From Chryseobacterium cucumeris (GTDB taxonomy: Bacteria > Bacteroidota > Bacteroidia > Flavobacteriales > Weeksellaceae): 64,000 bases of DNA. The stretch is from positions 372,001 through 436,000 of the forward strand of contig NZ_LUVZ01000012.1 of the NCBI RefSeq assembly GCF_001593385.1, written 5' to 3'. Numbering within the stretch: the first letter of the stretch is position 1; each line of letters opens with the position of its first letter. Shown piece after piece: positions 25,678 through 34,654 of this stretch. Below the pieces are notes generated by a model. It saw nothing but the letters and a program-made list of their open reading frames with translations, ran no database searches and was not told where the DNA came from. The translations under genes and the position numbers were made by a program.

Positions 25678-27219
25678 CTATAATTGAGAAAGTAAATTTC
25701 TGAAGTTCGTTTTTTCATCAATGATTCTTCTCAGCTCTGAAACAGGAACTCTTTCCTGCTGCATCGTATCTCTGTCTCTGATGGTTACCGTGTGATCTGT
25801 AAGAGAATCGTGATCCACAGTGATACAGTATGGAGTACCAATGGCATCCTGTCTTCTGTAACGTTTTCCGATCGCATCTTTCTCTTCGTAGAACAGGTTG
25901 AAATCATATTTCAGATCATTGAAAATCTTTTCTGCATATTCTGCTAAACCATCTTTCTTCATCAATGGAAGAATAGCTGCTTTAATGGGTGCCAATGCCG
26001 GAGGTAACGATAAAACTGTTCTTTCTGAACCGTCTTCTAACGTTTCATCTCTTAAACAATGAGAGAAAATGGAAAGGAATAATCTGTCTAAACCTACAGA
26101 AGTTTCCACTACATAAGGAACATAGTTTTCGTTTCTCTCAGGATCAAAGAACTGAAGTTTTCTTCCTGAGAATTCTTCATGCGCTTTTAAGTCGAAATCT
26201 GTTCTTGAGTGAATACCTTCCAGCTCTTTAAATCCGAATGGGAAGTTAAACTCAATATCAGCGGCAGCATTCGCATAGTGAGCAAGCTTTTCATGATCGT
26301 GGAATCTGTAGTTCTCATTCCCCAGACCTAAAGCTCTGTGCCAGTTCAGACGTTTCTGCTTCCACTGTTCGTAGAATTCGAGTTCTGTTCCCGGAGCTAC
26401 GAAAAACTGCATTTCCATTTGTTCGAACTCACGCATTCTGAAAATGAACTGTCTCGCAACAATCTCATTTCTGAATGCTTTACCGATCTGCGCAATACCG
26501 AAAGGAAGCTTGTGACGTGAAGTTTTCTGTACGTTTAAGAAGTTAACGAAAATACCCTGAGCCGTTTCAGGTCTCAGATAAAGATCCATAGCACTGTCAG
26601 CAGAAGCTCCCAGCTTTGTCCCGAACATCAGGTTGAACTGTCTTACTTCAGTCCAGTTTTTAGAACCTGTATCAGGATCTGCAATTTCAAGCTCTTCAAT
26701 CAAAGCTTTTACATCAGCAAGGTCTTCATTTTCCAGAGATTTTGCCAGTCTTGAAAGAATAGCCTCTCTTTTTGCTCTGTATTCAATAATTTTTGGATTG
26801 GTAGCTACAAACTGATCCTTATCGAAAGCATCCCCGAATCTTTTCGCTGCTTTTTCGATTTCTTTATTCTCTTTATCTTCAATTTTAGCACAATAATCTT
26901 CCACCAAAACGTCTGCTCTGAAACGTTTCTTAGAATCTTTATTATCAATCAATGGATCGTTGAAAGCGTCTACGTGGCCCGATGCCTTCCAGGTTGTTGG
27001 GTGCATAAGGATCGCCGAATCAATGCCGACAATATTTTCGTTAAGCTGTACCATAGCTTTCCACCAATATTGTTTGATATTATTTTTTAGTTCGGCACCG
27101 TTCTGTCCATAATCATAAACAGCGGATAAACCATCATAGATCTCACTCGATGGGAAAATAAAACCATATTCTTTAGCGTGAGAAATCACTTTCTTGAAAA
27201 CATCTTCTTGCTTTGCCAT
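25678..27219 (-). CDS. glyS: Glycine--tRNA ligase (single-chain, homodimeric type)
   Basis: 513 residues from the ATG at 27219 (MAKQEDVFKKVISHAKEYGF); an upstream start at 27315 adds an unrelated hydrophobic tail. It is a class II synthetase of the alpha2 type: motif 1 region near SSEIYDGLSAVYDYGQNGAEL, motif 2 as FRNEIVARQFIFRMREFEQ, and motif 3 with ETSVGLDRLFLSIF. The C-terminal anticodon-binding domain is present (LAPIKAAILPL, AIGKRYRRQDAIGTPYCITVD). It charges tRNA-Gly in the cytoplasm. It is essential and stands alone between a terminator and a GC-rich repeat-like element. Confidence 0.95.
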   Translation of the reverse strand: MAKQEDVFKKVISHAKEYGFIFPSSEIYDGLSAVYDYGQNGAELKNNIKQYWWKAMVQLNENIVGIDSAILMHPTTWKASGHVDAFNDPLIDNKDSKKRFRADVLVEDYCAKIEDKENKEIEKAAKRFGDAFDKDQFVATNPKIIEYRAKREAILSRLAKSLENEDLADVKALIEELEIADPDTGSKNWTEVRQFNLMFGTKLGASADSAMDLYLRPETAQGIFVNFLNVQKTSRHKLPFGIAQIGKAFRNEIVARQFIFRMREFEQMEMQFFVAPGTELEFYEQWKQKRLNWHRALGLGNENYRFHDHEKLAHYANAAADIEFNFPFGFKELEGIHSRTDFDLKAHEEFSGRKLQFFDPERNENYVPYVVETSVGLDRLFLSIFSHCLRDETLEDGSERTVLSLPPALAPIKAAILPLMKKDGLAEYAEKIFNDLKYDFNLFYEEKDAIGKRYRRQDAIGTPYCITVDHDSLTDHTVTIRDRDTMQQERVPVSELRRIIDEKTNFRNLLSQL

Positions 27220-27329
27220 AATTTTTTTACGTCTGAAATGCAAAAATAGCAATTTGGATCCAAAATCATGAGATTCAATAAAAAAAGCAGTTAATAAACA
27301 GACAAATATTGACAATTTAATTTTTCAGT

Positions 27330-27421
27330 AGCCGGGAACCCGCTCTCCGTTGCAATTCCTCGCTCGGCGGCTCTGCTTCGCGCCGCCGCCTCGCTGCGGG
27401 ATTTTCTCTCAGATCGGGGCT
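27330..27421. repeat. GC-rich REP-like element with nested inverted repeats
   Basis: A markedly GC-rich block in AT-rich intergenic DNA. Nested arms are AGCC/GGGGCT at the ends, CCCGC (27339-27343)/GCGGG (27396-27400), and a core hairpin GGCGGC (27366-27371)/GCCGCC (27382-27387). It lies between the glyS start and the pseudouridine synthase gene. It resembles the dispersed palindromic elements of flavobacterial genomes, but no second copy occurs in this window. Confidence 0.5.
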
Positions 27422-27504
27422 ATTGATAAAGGAATGTCTAACCCTGTTAGGTTTACAAAGATGGTAGCATATAATATCAATCGAAAAATCTTTACTTTTG
27501 CCGG

Positions 27505-28212
27505 ATGTTAGAAATTCTTTATCATGACGAGCATCTTATTGCCATCAACAAACCCAGCGGATTACTGGTTCATAAATCTTTTTATGCCGGAGAAGCTGAT
27601 ACCTATGCTATTCAGGAGTTGAAGAAACAGATCGGGCAAAAAGTGTATCCCGTACATCGGTTAGACCGGAAAACTTCGGGGGTTCTGCTTTTTACTCTGG
27701 ATAAAGATACTCTTAGAATCATGAGCGAGCAGTTTGCATCACGCGATGTAGAGAAGAAATATCTGGCCATTCTTCGGGGTTGGACAAAAGAAGAAGAAAC
27801 GATTGATTATGACTTGGTTAATGAAAATGAAGTTAAGCAAAATGCCGTTACAAACTATCGCCGTTTGCAGACTTCAGAAATAGATTTACCTTTTCTAAAG
27901 CATCAGACTTCGAGATATTCTTTGGTAGAAGCCATTCCTGAAACGGGAAGATTTCATCAGTTGAGAAAACATTTTAAGCATATTTTGCATCCTATTTTAG
28001 GTTGTAGAAAACATGGCTGCAACAAACAAAATAAGTTGTGGCTTCAGACATTTGACATCAACAAAATGACGCTTCATGCACACCAATTGATTTTTAATCA
28101 TCCCATTTCTAACGAAAGAATCACCGTAAATGCTACTATAGATGAAGAGTTCAAAAGAGTAGGGGATATTCTGAAATTCGATCTGAGTGAGTACTCTTCA
28201 TTAAAACCTTGA
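27505..28212 (+). CDS. truC: RluA-family pseudouridine synthase (TruC-like)
   Basis: 235 residues. The N-terminus MLEILYHDEHLIAINKPSGLLVH and the catalytic motif HRLDRKTSGVLLF (catalytic Asp in RLD) are typical of the RluA family, and no S4 domain precedes them. Short members with this start are usually TruC, which modifies U65 of tRNA. A further family motif is RFHQLRKHFKHILHPILG. It acts in the cytoplasm. It stands as a single gene after the GC-rich element. Which RNA it modifies is an assignment by resemblance; an RluA-type rRNA enzyme is the alternative. Confidence 0.85.
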   Translation: MLEILYHDEHLIAINKPSGLLVHKSFYAGEADTYAIQELKKQIGQKVYPVHRLDRKTSGVLLFTLDKDTLRIMSEQFASRDVEKKYLAILRGWTKEEETIDYDLVNENEVKQNAVTNYRRLQTSEIDLPFLKHQTSRYSLVEAIPETGRFHQLRKHFKHILHPILGCRKHGCNKQNKLWLQTFDINKMTLHAHQLIFNHPISNERITVNATIDEEFKRVGDILKFDLSEYSSLKP

Positions 28213-28544
28213 CTTATCACAAGCATGGTGTTTCTAAGTATCTCAAAAGGTATTTAATAGTACTTTTCCCTGTGCTCATTGTTTTAAAGCAATGTTCGCA
28301 AAGTTTAATTATGTCTGCTTTTTATTTCCGATCGCAAGAGCACTTCGTTCCCCCTTGCGAACCAAAATGTTTTCAGGATAATCATCTTTCTTTGCGGTCG
28401 CCGCATTAAAAAAATCCCACTGAGTTGTTGAGTATACAGTTGTTTTCCAGTTTATAGATACTATAGATGAGCCATTTCGATAAAATATCATACATCAATC
28501 TAGCATTAATTTTAAAATGAGTAATTTTGTAAAACTTTTTTTCA
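28213..28544. other. Non-coding interval between truC and pyrD
   Basis: About 330 bp without a convincing gene. It contains a hairpin with arms TCGCAAG (28332-28338) and CTTGCGA (28354-28360) and a short GC-rich stretch (GCGGTCGCCGC near 28395-28405). A 66-codon frame beginning inside truC has no protein-like composition. The pyrD promoter must lie in the last 100 bp, but I see no clear box. Confidence 0.4.
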
Positions 28545-29582
28545 ATGTACAAATCGCTCATTCGTCCGATCCTTTTCAAATTTGATCCTGAAGAAGTTCA
28601 TCATTTTACATTTTCAATGCTTAAAAATTTTGGATTTCTTACCAAACTGTTTTTACCAAAACCTATTGAAGACAAGCGTCTGGAAAGAGAAGTTTTCGGA
28701 TTAAAATTTAAAAATCCTGTAGGATTGGCTGCCGGCTTCGATAAAAATGCAGTGTTATTTAACGAATTGGGAGATCTTGGTTTTGGATTTGTAGAAATCG
28801 GAACGGTAACTCCAAGAGCTCAGGCCGGAAATCCTAAGAAAAGATTGTTCCGTCTGATTGAAGATGGTGGAATCATCAACAGAATGGGATTCAACAACGA
28901 TGGTCTTGAAGTTGCTATTGAAAAGCTGAAATCTAACAAAGGAAAAATAATCATCGGTGGAAACATCGGGAAAAATACAGATACAAGCCCGGAAAATTAT
29001 ACCCAGGATTATCTGGACTGTTTTGAAGGTCTTCATCCTCATGTAGATTACTTTGTCCTGAATGTAAGCTGCCCGAATGTTGGAAGCCACGCCAAGCTGG
29101 AAGACGTAGACTATCTGAAAGAGCTGATTACGGAAGTGAAAAAGATAAACCAGTCAAAATCTGTACAGAAACCTATATTACTGAAAATTGCACCGGATTT
29201 GAATAATAATCAATTGGATGAAATTATTGAACTGATTGCAGAAACAAAAATCGATGGAATTGTAGTGTCCAATACTTCTGTGAACAGAGAAGGGCTGAAA
29301 ACCTCCCCCGAAGTTTTAGAACAGATAGGAAATGGTGGATTAAGTGGAAAGCCCATCCGTGAAAGAAGTACAAAAATGATCAAATACCTTTCTGATAAAA
29401 GCAACAGGGCATTTCCAATCATTGGAGTAGGAGGAATTCATTCTGCTAAAGATGCGATGGAGAAGCTGGATGCAGGAGCTGTATTGGTTCAGTTGTATAC
29501 CGGATTTATTTATGAAGGTCCTCAACTGATCAACGACATCAATCAGGAATTACTAAAAAGAGCCAGCAGATTACCGAGATAA
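28545..29582 (+). CDS. pyrD: Dihydroorotate dehydrogenase (quinone), class 2
   Basis: 345 residues. It has the N-terminal helical segment of class 2 enzymes ([21 protein letters not shown]), which sits on the inner membrane and takes quinone. The FMN barrel shows [40 protein letters not shown] and [10 protein letters not shown]; in this class the catalytic base is the Ser of NVSCPN. The end has [20 protein letters not shown] for phosphate binding. It oxidises dihydroorotate to orotate in pyrimidine synthesis. A hairpin terminator follows immediately. Confidence 0.95.
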   Translation: MYKSLIRPILFKFDPEEVHHFTFSMLKNFGFLTKLFLPKPIEDKRLEREVFGLKFKNPVGLAAGFDKNAVLFNELGDLGFGFVEIGTVTPRAQAGNPKKRLFRLIEDGGIINRMGFNNDGLEVAIEKLKSNKGKIIIGGNIGKNTDTSPENYTQDYLDCFEGLHPHVDYFVLNVSCPNVGSHAKLEDVDYLKELITEVKKINQSKSVQKPILLKIAPDLNNNQLDEIIELIAETKIDGIVVSNTSVNREGLKTSPEVLEQIGNGGLSGKPIRERSTKMIKYLSDKSNRAFPIIGVGGIHSAKDAMEKLDAGAVLVQLYTGFIYEGPQLINDINQELLKRASRLPR

Positions 29583-29587
29583 AATAA

Positions 29588-29610
29588 AAGAGAGTTGATA
29601 TGACTCTCTT
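29588..29610 (+). terminator. Terminator of pyrD
   Basis: Stem AAGAGAGT/ACTCTCTT, 7-nt loop, then a T run. It starts 6 bp after the pyrD stop and also serves the convergent gene ending at 29613. Confidence 0.85.
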
Positions 29611-29612
29611 TT

Positions 29613-30503
29613 TTATTTTGACTTTACAACAGATGCGTTTTTAATATTTACTGTAAGCGTATGGGGAGGAGTGCTTTCGGATTTGCCTATTTTATAGGTA
29701 ATTGTTTGTTTGTCTTTGGATTTCGTTTTGGTAACGTCATATATATTCTCCCGGCAGCTCTCAGTAAGGAATTCTTCATAGTTTTTATAATTCCAGTCTT
29801 TTGTGAAGTATAGTACTCTATAGCCTTTTTCTCCTTCACTTGCCCCGCACTGTCCACAGGCATTAAAATTCGATGTCTGCTCAAAGTACAATAAAACCCG
29901 GTTCCCGTTTTCTCCTGAAGAATAGGAAATTAGCTCGTTTCCGCCTGCTTTATTGATAAAATCATAGGTGTTGATTTTTTTATTATTCGGTAAGTACAGA
30001 TAATTGTTGAGGCGGTAGATCATAGCATTGCCCGTAAATAATTTTGCAGGCAGAACTTTTTTCCCAAAATAAAAAGACCCCGTCACCGGATTTTTATCCG
30101 TATTGATCTTTTCAAATATAAGATATTCCTGCGGCGAAAGCTTTTGTGCCATCTCATCCGTTTTTTCAACTTTCTGCAGCGAGGTGATTTGCTCTTTCAG
30201 AAGCTTTGATTTCTGTTTTTGTTTTGTCCCAAAATTATACAGCGACAAATTTCCATAATAGTCATATATTCCGGTAAGCGGGATTTTCTTTTTGTATTTG
30301 TCATAATAATACCATCCATCCACATAATGCTGGTATTGATCACAATCGACAATGCCTGTGTAGCTAAGTTCAACAGTAATTGGTATTCCTCCGATTTCCC
30401 CGGTAAAAGTCTGGGAAGAATCTGTTACTTTCTTTAATTCAACTTTTTGACCGATAAAAAAAGTGAGGAAAAAGAAAAAGAAGACACTGAAAATTTTTTT
30501 CAT
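29613..30503 (-). CDS. Hypothetical secreted protein
   Basis: 296 residues with an unusually Phe-rich signal peptide (MKKIFSVFFFFFLTFFIGQ). The mature chain is Lys- and Tyr-rich with beta segments (QTFTGEIGGIPITVELSYTG, VDGWYYYDKYKKKIPLTGIY). It has a Cys pair spaced CGQC (NACGQCGASEG), plus a second Cys region near ESCREN. The CxxC is not in a thioredoxin-like context. I do not recognise the family. It starts 29 bp after the stop of the DUF445 gene and is probably co-transcribed with it. Confidence 0.65.
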   Translation of the reverse strand: MKKIFSVFFFFFLTFFIGQKVELKKVTDSSQTFTGEIGGIPITVELSYTGIVDCDQYQHYVDGWYYYDKYKKKIPLTGIYDYYGNLSLYNFGTKQKQKSKLLKEQITSLQKVEKTDEMAQKLSPQEYLIFEKINTDKNPVTGSFYFGKKVLPAKLFTGNAMIYRLNNYLYLPNNKKINTYDFINKAGGNELISYSSGENGNRVLLYFEQTSNFNACGQCGASEGEKGYRVLYFTKDWNYKNYEEFLTESCRENIYDVTKTKSKDKQTITYKIGKSESTPPHTLTVNIKNASVVKSK

Positions 30504-30532
30504 GGTTGAGTTGTCGTGGATTTTAGTTTTTT

Positions 30533-31777
30533 TTAAATGAAGAAGTGTGCGATGGTATAGATGATCAATCCTACCAGCCCACCGACCAGCGTCCCGTTCA
30601 CTCTGATAAACTGCAGATCTTTTCCCACTTCCAGTTCCAGCTTTTCACTGAGTTCTTTTCCCTGCCAGTTTCCAACGGTAGTACTGATGAGATTCCCGAA
30701 TTGATGAGTGTTTTTCAGAATATATTTATAAGCTGTCACCCGAACCCAATGATCAATTTTGTTCTGAAGATTTTCATCTGTTTTTAAATTCTGGGCAAAC
30801 TCATTCAAATTTTTAGTAAGATAGTTTTTCAAAGCCGAGTTTTCATCCTGAAGTTCTTTCATCAATGTTTTTTTTATGGAAACCCAGATATCATTGGAAT
30901 ATTCATCCAATTTATCATTTTTTAGAAGACCGTTTTTAATGGTTTTAAACTCTTCATCCCACTTTGGATCTTCTTTCAGGTCAACTGAGAATTCATGAAT
31001 TTTTTGGGTTATCAATGCTCTTACTTCATGTTGGGGATCTTCTTCTATTTCTTTGAAAAACTCAGAAAGCCCATCGGCAATTTTATCAGCGATTTTATTA
31101 TCTACAAAAGATGGAATGAACGAATAACTGCCTTTTTTTACCCGCTCCTGAATCATTTCATCGTTTTCAATGATGTATTCTTTGATCTGTTTTGAAAGAT
31201 TGGTGATGATTCTCTGATGGTCATTTTTTTCCAATATGTAGCCAATTCCGTTTCCCACCACTTTGTTAAGCTTGATATCATCGGTCATTTCAGAAACCTT
31301 TTTGCTGATAAACTGGCTTACCGTAGAATCATCCAGTTTATTGAGGATATCAAGAACGATATCTGACAGGTTTTTAATCAAAATCTCCTGGCTCTTTTCC
31401 TTACCCAGCCATTCACCGACAAAGTTGGAAACTTTAAGTTTTTGGATATAAGGACGTATATTTTGAGGAGAAAGAAAGTTACCCACCACAAAACTTCCAA
31501 GGTTGTCTCCCAATCTCTGTTTACTGTTTTCAATCAGATTGGTATGAGGAATGGGAAGGCCAAGAGGATGCCGGAATAATGCAGTGACCGCAAACCAGTC
31601 CGCAAGAGCACCCACCATTGCCGCTTCGGAAAAGGCCCGGACATAGCCAATCCAGTGAGAGTTATCAGACTTCTGTAAAATAGTGGTAACAATGAAAATA
31701 ACAGCCATCAGGACAAATAATCCGGTGGCAAATGCTTTATATTTTCTAAGTTGTTTTCTTTTTGCTTCGTCATTCAT
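30533..31777 (-). CDS. DUF445 family membrane protein (YjiN-like)
   Basis: 414 residues from the ATG at 31777 (MNDEAKRKQLRKYKAFATG). An upstream start at 31945 would run through the MsrB promoter and is rejected. One membrane segment near residues 15-35 is followed by the family block GYVRAFSEAAMVGALADWFAVTALFRHPLGLPIPHTNLI. Then comes a long helical region repeating GNFLSPQNIR- and EKIADGLSEFFKEI-like units, and a C-terminal membrane hairpin (VGGLVGLIIYTIAHFFI). Family members sit in the inner membrane; their function is not established. The -7 box at 31783-31790 leaves almost no leader. Confidence 0.85.
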   Translation of the reverse strand: MNDEAKRKQLRKYKAFATGLFVLMAVIFIVTTILQKSDNSHWIGYVRAFSEAAMVGALADWFAVTALFRHPLGLPIPHTNLIENSKQRLGDNLGSFVVGNFLSPQNIRPYIQKLKVSNFVGEWLGKEKSQEILIKNLSDIVLDILNKLDDSTVSQFISKKVSEMTDDIKLNKVVGNGIGYILEKNDHQRIITNLSKQIKEYIIENDEMIQERVKKGSYSFIPSFVDNKIADKIADGLSEFFKEIEEDPQHEVRALITQKIHEFSVDLKEDPKWDEEFKTIKNGLLKNDKLDEYSNDIWVSIKKTLMKELQDENSALKNYLTKNLNEFAQNLKTDENLQNKIDHWVRVTAYKYILKNTHQFGNLISTTVGNWQGKELSEKLELEVGKDLQFIRVNGTLVGGLVGLIIYTIAHFFI

Positions 31778-31782
31778 ATTCT

Positions 31783-31799
31783 CAAATTTACTAAATTTG
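31783..31799. promoter_or_regulatory. Back-to-back divergent -7 boxes
   Basis: CAAATTTA C TAAATTTG is a perfect 17-bp palindrome. Each half is a TAnnTTTG box: 31792-31799 for the plus strand (msrB) and the complement of 31783-31790 for the minus strand (DUF445). Only one polymerase could bind at a time. Confidence 0.55.
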
Positions 31800-31838
31800 G
31801 TTATGAAACCATTCGTGGTTAAAGAATTAAAATTTACT

Positions 31839-32366
31839 ATGAAATTTTTAATTTCAATAACCCTGTTAATTATTCTGCAGGCATGTACGCAGAAATATAA
31901 ACCTATTAAAAAAATTCCTATGGAAAATACAGAAGCAAAAAACAATTCATACTATTCCAGAACCGATACTACAAAACTCAATGTTTCCAATGAAGAATGG
32001 AAAAAAATCCTTGCTCCGGATCTATACGCAATAGCCAGAGAAGCGGCAACAGAAAGAGCTTTTACAGGAAAATATAACGAATTTGATGAGGTAGGAGAAT
32101 ATTATTGTGCGGTATGTGGAAATCATCTGTTCCGTTCGACATCAAAATTTTCCAGCAGCTGTGGCTGGCCGAGTTTCTTTGAAGCTGATAAAGAAGGAGT
32201 CTATTATGTAAGAGATCAGTCGTACGGTATGGATAGAGTAGAGGTACTTTGTAAAAGATGTGATTCCCATCTGGGACATGTTTTTGATGACGGTCCGAAG
32301 CCTACAGGATTAAGATATTGTATGAATTCTATAAGTCTGGAATTTGTTCCGGATTCTCAAAAATAA
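31839..32366 (+). CDS. msrB: Peptide-methionine (R)-S-oxide reductase, lipoprotein
   Basis: 175 residues from the ATG at 31839, which yields a lipoprotein signal (MKFLISITLLIILQAC, Cys16). The ATG at 31803 lies only a few bases past the -7 box and is less likely. The MsrB domain fills residues 45-172: zinc Cys90/Cys93 (YYCAVCGNHLF) and Cys138/Cys141 (LCKRCDSHLGHVFD), with the catalytic Cys161 in RYCMN. A possible resolving Cys is in SSSCGWPSF. It repairs oxidised methionine in envelope proteins. No MsrA gene is next to it. Electron supply would have to come from a periplasmic thioredoxin-like protein. Confidence 0.93.
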   Translation: MKFLISITLLIILQACTQKYKPIKKIPMENTEAKNNSYYSRTDTTKLNVSNEEWKKILAPDLYAIAREAATERAFTGKYNEFDEVGEYYCAVCGNHLFRSTSKFSSSCGWPSFFEADKEGVYYVRDQSYGMDRVEVLCKRCDSHLGHVFDDGPKPTGLRYCMNSISLEFVPDSQK

Positions 32367-32493
32367 CCACTTTAATTCACAAAATCAGGACGTTAAAGTT
32401 TCTTAAATAGCGTTAAACTTTGTAGAGTTATAACCCTTTGGTAATTATGTTTTTATAATTTTGCCCCACTAATTTGGATTTATATAGTATTGA

Positions 32494-33249
32494 ATGAAAG
32501 GATTTTATAGCGTATTAGGCCTTGTTTACATGGTGACGACTTCATTCTACATTTCCCCAAAAGTGGTGGCGAAAAGTGAGAATGTGAAAACAACGAAAAC
32601 TGAAAAAGTAGCTGAAACGAAATCTGAGAAGAACACTGCAGCAGTGTCTTCATCAGAAGCACTGTACCAATCTATTGCATTTGAGCCGGGGCATGAACTG
32701 AATTATGATGTGTTCTCAAAAGCATTGACGGGCTATGAAAATTTAAAAAAAGCAGGATTGCTTACCCAGGACTCGCATTTATTGACTATCTGCGATTTTT
32801 CTATGTCTTCTAATACAAAAAGACTTTGGATTATTGACCTTGAAGACAAAAAAGTTCTGTTCAACTCATTGGTAGCACACGGAAAAAATACCGGCGAAGA
32901 ATTTGCGACGAATTTTTCTAATAAGGAAAGTTCGCTGCAGAGTAGTCTTGGATTTTATATCACGGATGCAACCTATCAGGGCGATAACGGATACTCTCTG
33001 AAATTATTGGGAATGGATAAGGGCTTTAATGATGCTGCATACAGAAGAGCAATTGTAATGCATGGTGCGGATTATGTGAGTGATGCATTTGCTGCGATGC
33101 ACAAAAGAATCGGAAGAAGCTGGGGATGCCCTGCCGTCCCAAGAGAACTGACACAGTCTATAATCAACACGATTAAAGGAAAAAACTGTCTGTTCATCTA
33201 TTATCCTGATCAGAATTATCTTTCTTCCTCAGAATGGTTGAAAGCGTAA
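32494..33249 (+). CDS. L,D-transpeptidase-like murein enzyme
   Basis: 251 residues. A short hydrophobic N-terminus exports it (MKGFYSVLGLVYMVTTSFYI), followed by a Lys/Thr/Glu-rich linker (residues 25-55). The catalytic part has the YkuD-type pattern: SSLGFYITDATYQGDNGYS, His190 in IVMHGADYVSD, and the nucleophile Cys212 in GRSWGCPAVP. Enzymes of this branch (the murein L,D-transpeptidase catalytic domain family) make or remodel 3-3 cross-links or anchor proteins to peptidoglycan. A TAATTTTG box at 32456-32463 gives a leader of about 25 nt. It is convergent with the sensor kinase and shares its terminator. Confidence 0.8.
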   Translation: MKGFYSVLGLVYMVTTSFYISPKVVAKSENVKTTKTEKVAETKSEKNTAAVSSSEALYQSIAFEPGHELNYDVFSKALTGYENLKKAGLLTQDSHLLTICDFSMSSNTKRLWIIDLEDKKVLFNSLVAHGKNTGEEFATNFSNKESSLQSSLGFYITDATYQGDNGYSLKLLGMDKGFNDAAYRRAIVMHGADYVSDAFAAMHKRIGRSWGCPAVPRELTQSIINTIKGKNCLFIYYPDQNYLSSSEWLKA

Positions 33250-33258
33250 GATTAAAAA

Positions 33259-33278
33259 AGCAGTCATTTTTGACTGCT
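33259..33278. terminator. Bidirectional terminator
   Basis: Stem AGCAGTCA/TGACTGCT, loop TTTT, with an A run before and a T run after, between convergent genes ending at 33249 and 33281. The same stem is used at 37882-37901. Confidence 0.9.
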
Positions 33279-33280
33279 TT

Positions 33281-34654
33281 TTAATTTTTGGAAGGAAATT
33301 CCACAGTAAATACACTTCCTTTGGATACTTCAGAATTGATAGTCAATTTTCCTTCGTGTATTTCTACAATTCTTTTTACAATGGAAAGACCGATTCCGTT
33401 TCCTTTTTCGAAACTCTTATTAGAACCGCGGTAAAAAAGATCAAAAATTTTTGAAAGATCCTTTTCTGAAATACCGATCCCATGATCAATAAAATGGATT
33501 TTGATATGTTCCTGTTGGGTTTCTATCTCAATATGACAGCTTTTGTCTGCCGAATATTTACAGGCATTCTCTATTAAGTTCGAAAAAGCAACCTGCAGCA
33601 GGTAAGGATTACCATAAAAATCATAATTGTTTTCATCATCATCTGAGGCATTGCTCATATAATTGATCCCGATTTTGAAGCCGGCATTTTTCTGCAGCAA
33701 TGCAAGCTTAGCTTCTGCTAAAATCTCATCCAGACGTAGATTGGTAAAACTGATCTGTGATACATCATAGCTGGCTCTGGCAAAATCTAACAAGGCAGAT
33801 GACAACTCCGAAGCGTCATTGGCATCCTGCAGAGCATTGTCAATAGAAAGCTTATAGTCATCCAAGGTAACGTTAAGTTCCTTGGCAAGCTCAAGTTCTG
33901 CAATTAAGGTAGAAAGAGGAGTCCGGAATTCATGAGAAATAGTGGTCACGAATTGCTTATGATTGTTGAAGGATTTTTCAAGCCTGTTGAAGGTAGAATT
34001 AAAAGTTTCCGTGAGTTCATAAATCTCATCTTTTGCCTTGGGAATATCCAGCCGTTTATTAAGGTTGTGCTCTGAAATATCACGGATCTGGAGAATGATA
34101 TCCTTTAAAGGCTTAAGCGTATAATAGGAAAAAAGAAATCCTATAATAAAAATGATAATAATGGAGCTGATGTAGATGATGATGATATCTTTTTTAAACT
34201 CAGAAATATGGGCCTTTCCCGTGACGTCTACCGCACTTCCAATAATATAATATTTTTCTCCGTTGGAGGAGAGCTGAATGGCAATATACTGACGATCACC
34301 CCGCTGCCAGAATATTCTGTTTTTATCGGATCTGATCATTTTATCCAGATATTTTTCATTGCTTTTGAGAGGAGGAAGATCTGTGAAGGTAAGCTCTTTT
34401 TTGCTGTTATAAACGCTGATGTCTGCTTCATTCAGAAGTTTTTGGTTACGCTGGTGGAGTTCACGGATTTTTTCATCACTGATTCTGGCATCAAATATAA
34501 ATTCTGAACGCCAGATCACTTTGTATCCCAGCCGGTCATTGAATTCATCTTCTCTGTTTTTTTCAGAAACAAAATAAAGAACGTAAGCAAACAAAAATAA
34601 GATGCCTGCCGTAAGGATGGAATAAATGAGTGCTGTTCGGGTTGCTATTTTCAT
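33281..34654 (-). CDS. Sensor histidine kinase (HAMP type)
   Basis: 457 residues. Two membrane helices (about 9-30 and 157-177) enclose a periplasmic sensor of about 125 residues. A HAMP linker follows (180-232), then the H box with His241 (ISHEFRTPLSTL). The ATP domain has NLIENACKYS, DHGIGISEKDL and GNGIGLSIVKRIVE. It overlaps the response regulator gene by 4 bp (ATGA), so they are translationally coupled. The periplasmic domain is not of a type that I can name, so the signal is unknown. The divergent porin/Dabb/cupin operon is the likely target. Confidence 0.93.
   Translation of the reverse strand: MKIATRTALIYSILTAGILFLFAYVLYFVSEKNREDEFNDRLGYKVIWRSEFIFDARISDEKIRELHQRNQKLLNEADISVYNSKKELTFTDLPPLKSNEKYLDKMIRSDKNRIFWQRGDRQYIAIQLSSNGEKYYIIGSAVDVTGKAHISEFKKDIIIIYISSIIIIFIIGFLFSYYTLKPLKDIILQIRDISEHNLNKRLDIPKAKDEIYELTETFNSTFNRLEKSFNNHKQFVTTISHEFRTPLSTLIAELELAKELNVTLDDYKLSIDNALQDANDASELSSALLDFARASYDVSQISFTNLRLDEILAEAKLALLQKNAGFKIGINYMSNASDDDENNYDFYGNPYLLQVAFSNLIENACKYSADKSCHIEIETQQEHIKIHFIDHGIGISEKDLSKIFDLFYRGSNKSFEKGNGIGLSIVKRIVEIHEGKLTINSEVSKGSVFTVEFPSKN

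Noticed and set aside
28209..28409. A 66-codon frame after truC
   Set aside because: Its start overlaps the truC stop, its composition is not protein-like and it runs through a hairpin; more likely non-coding.
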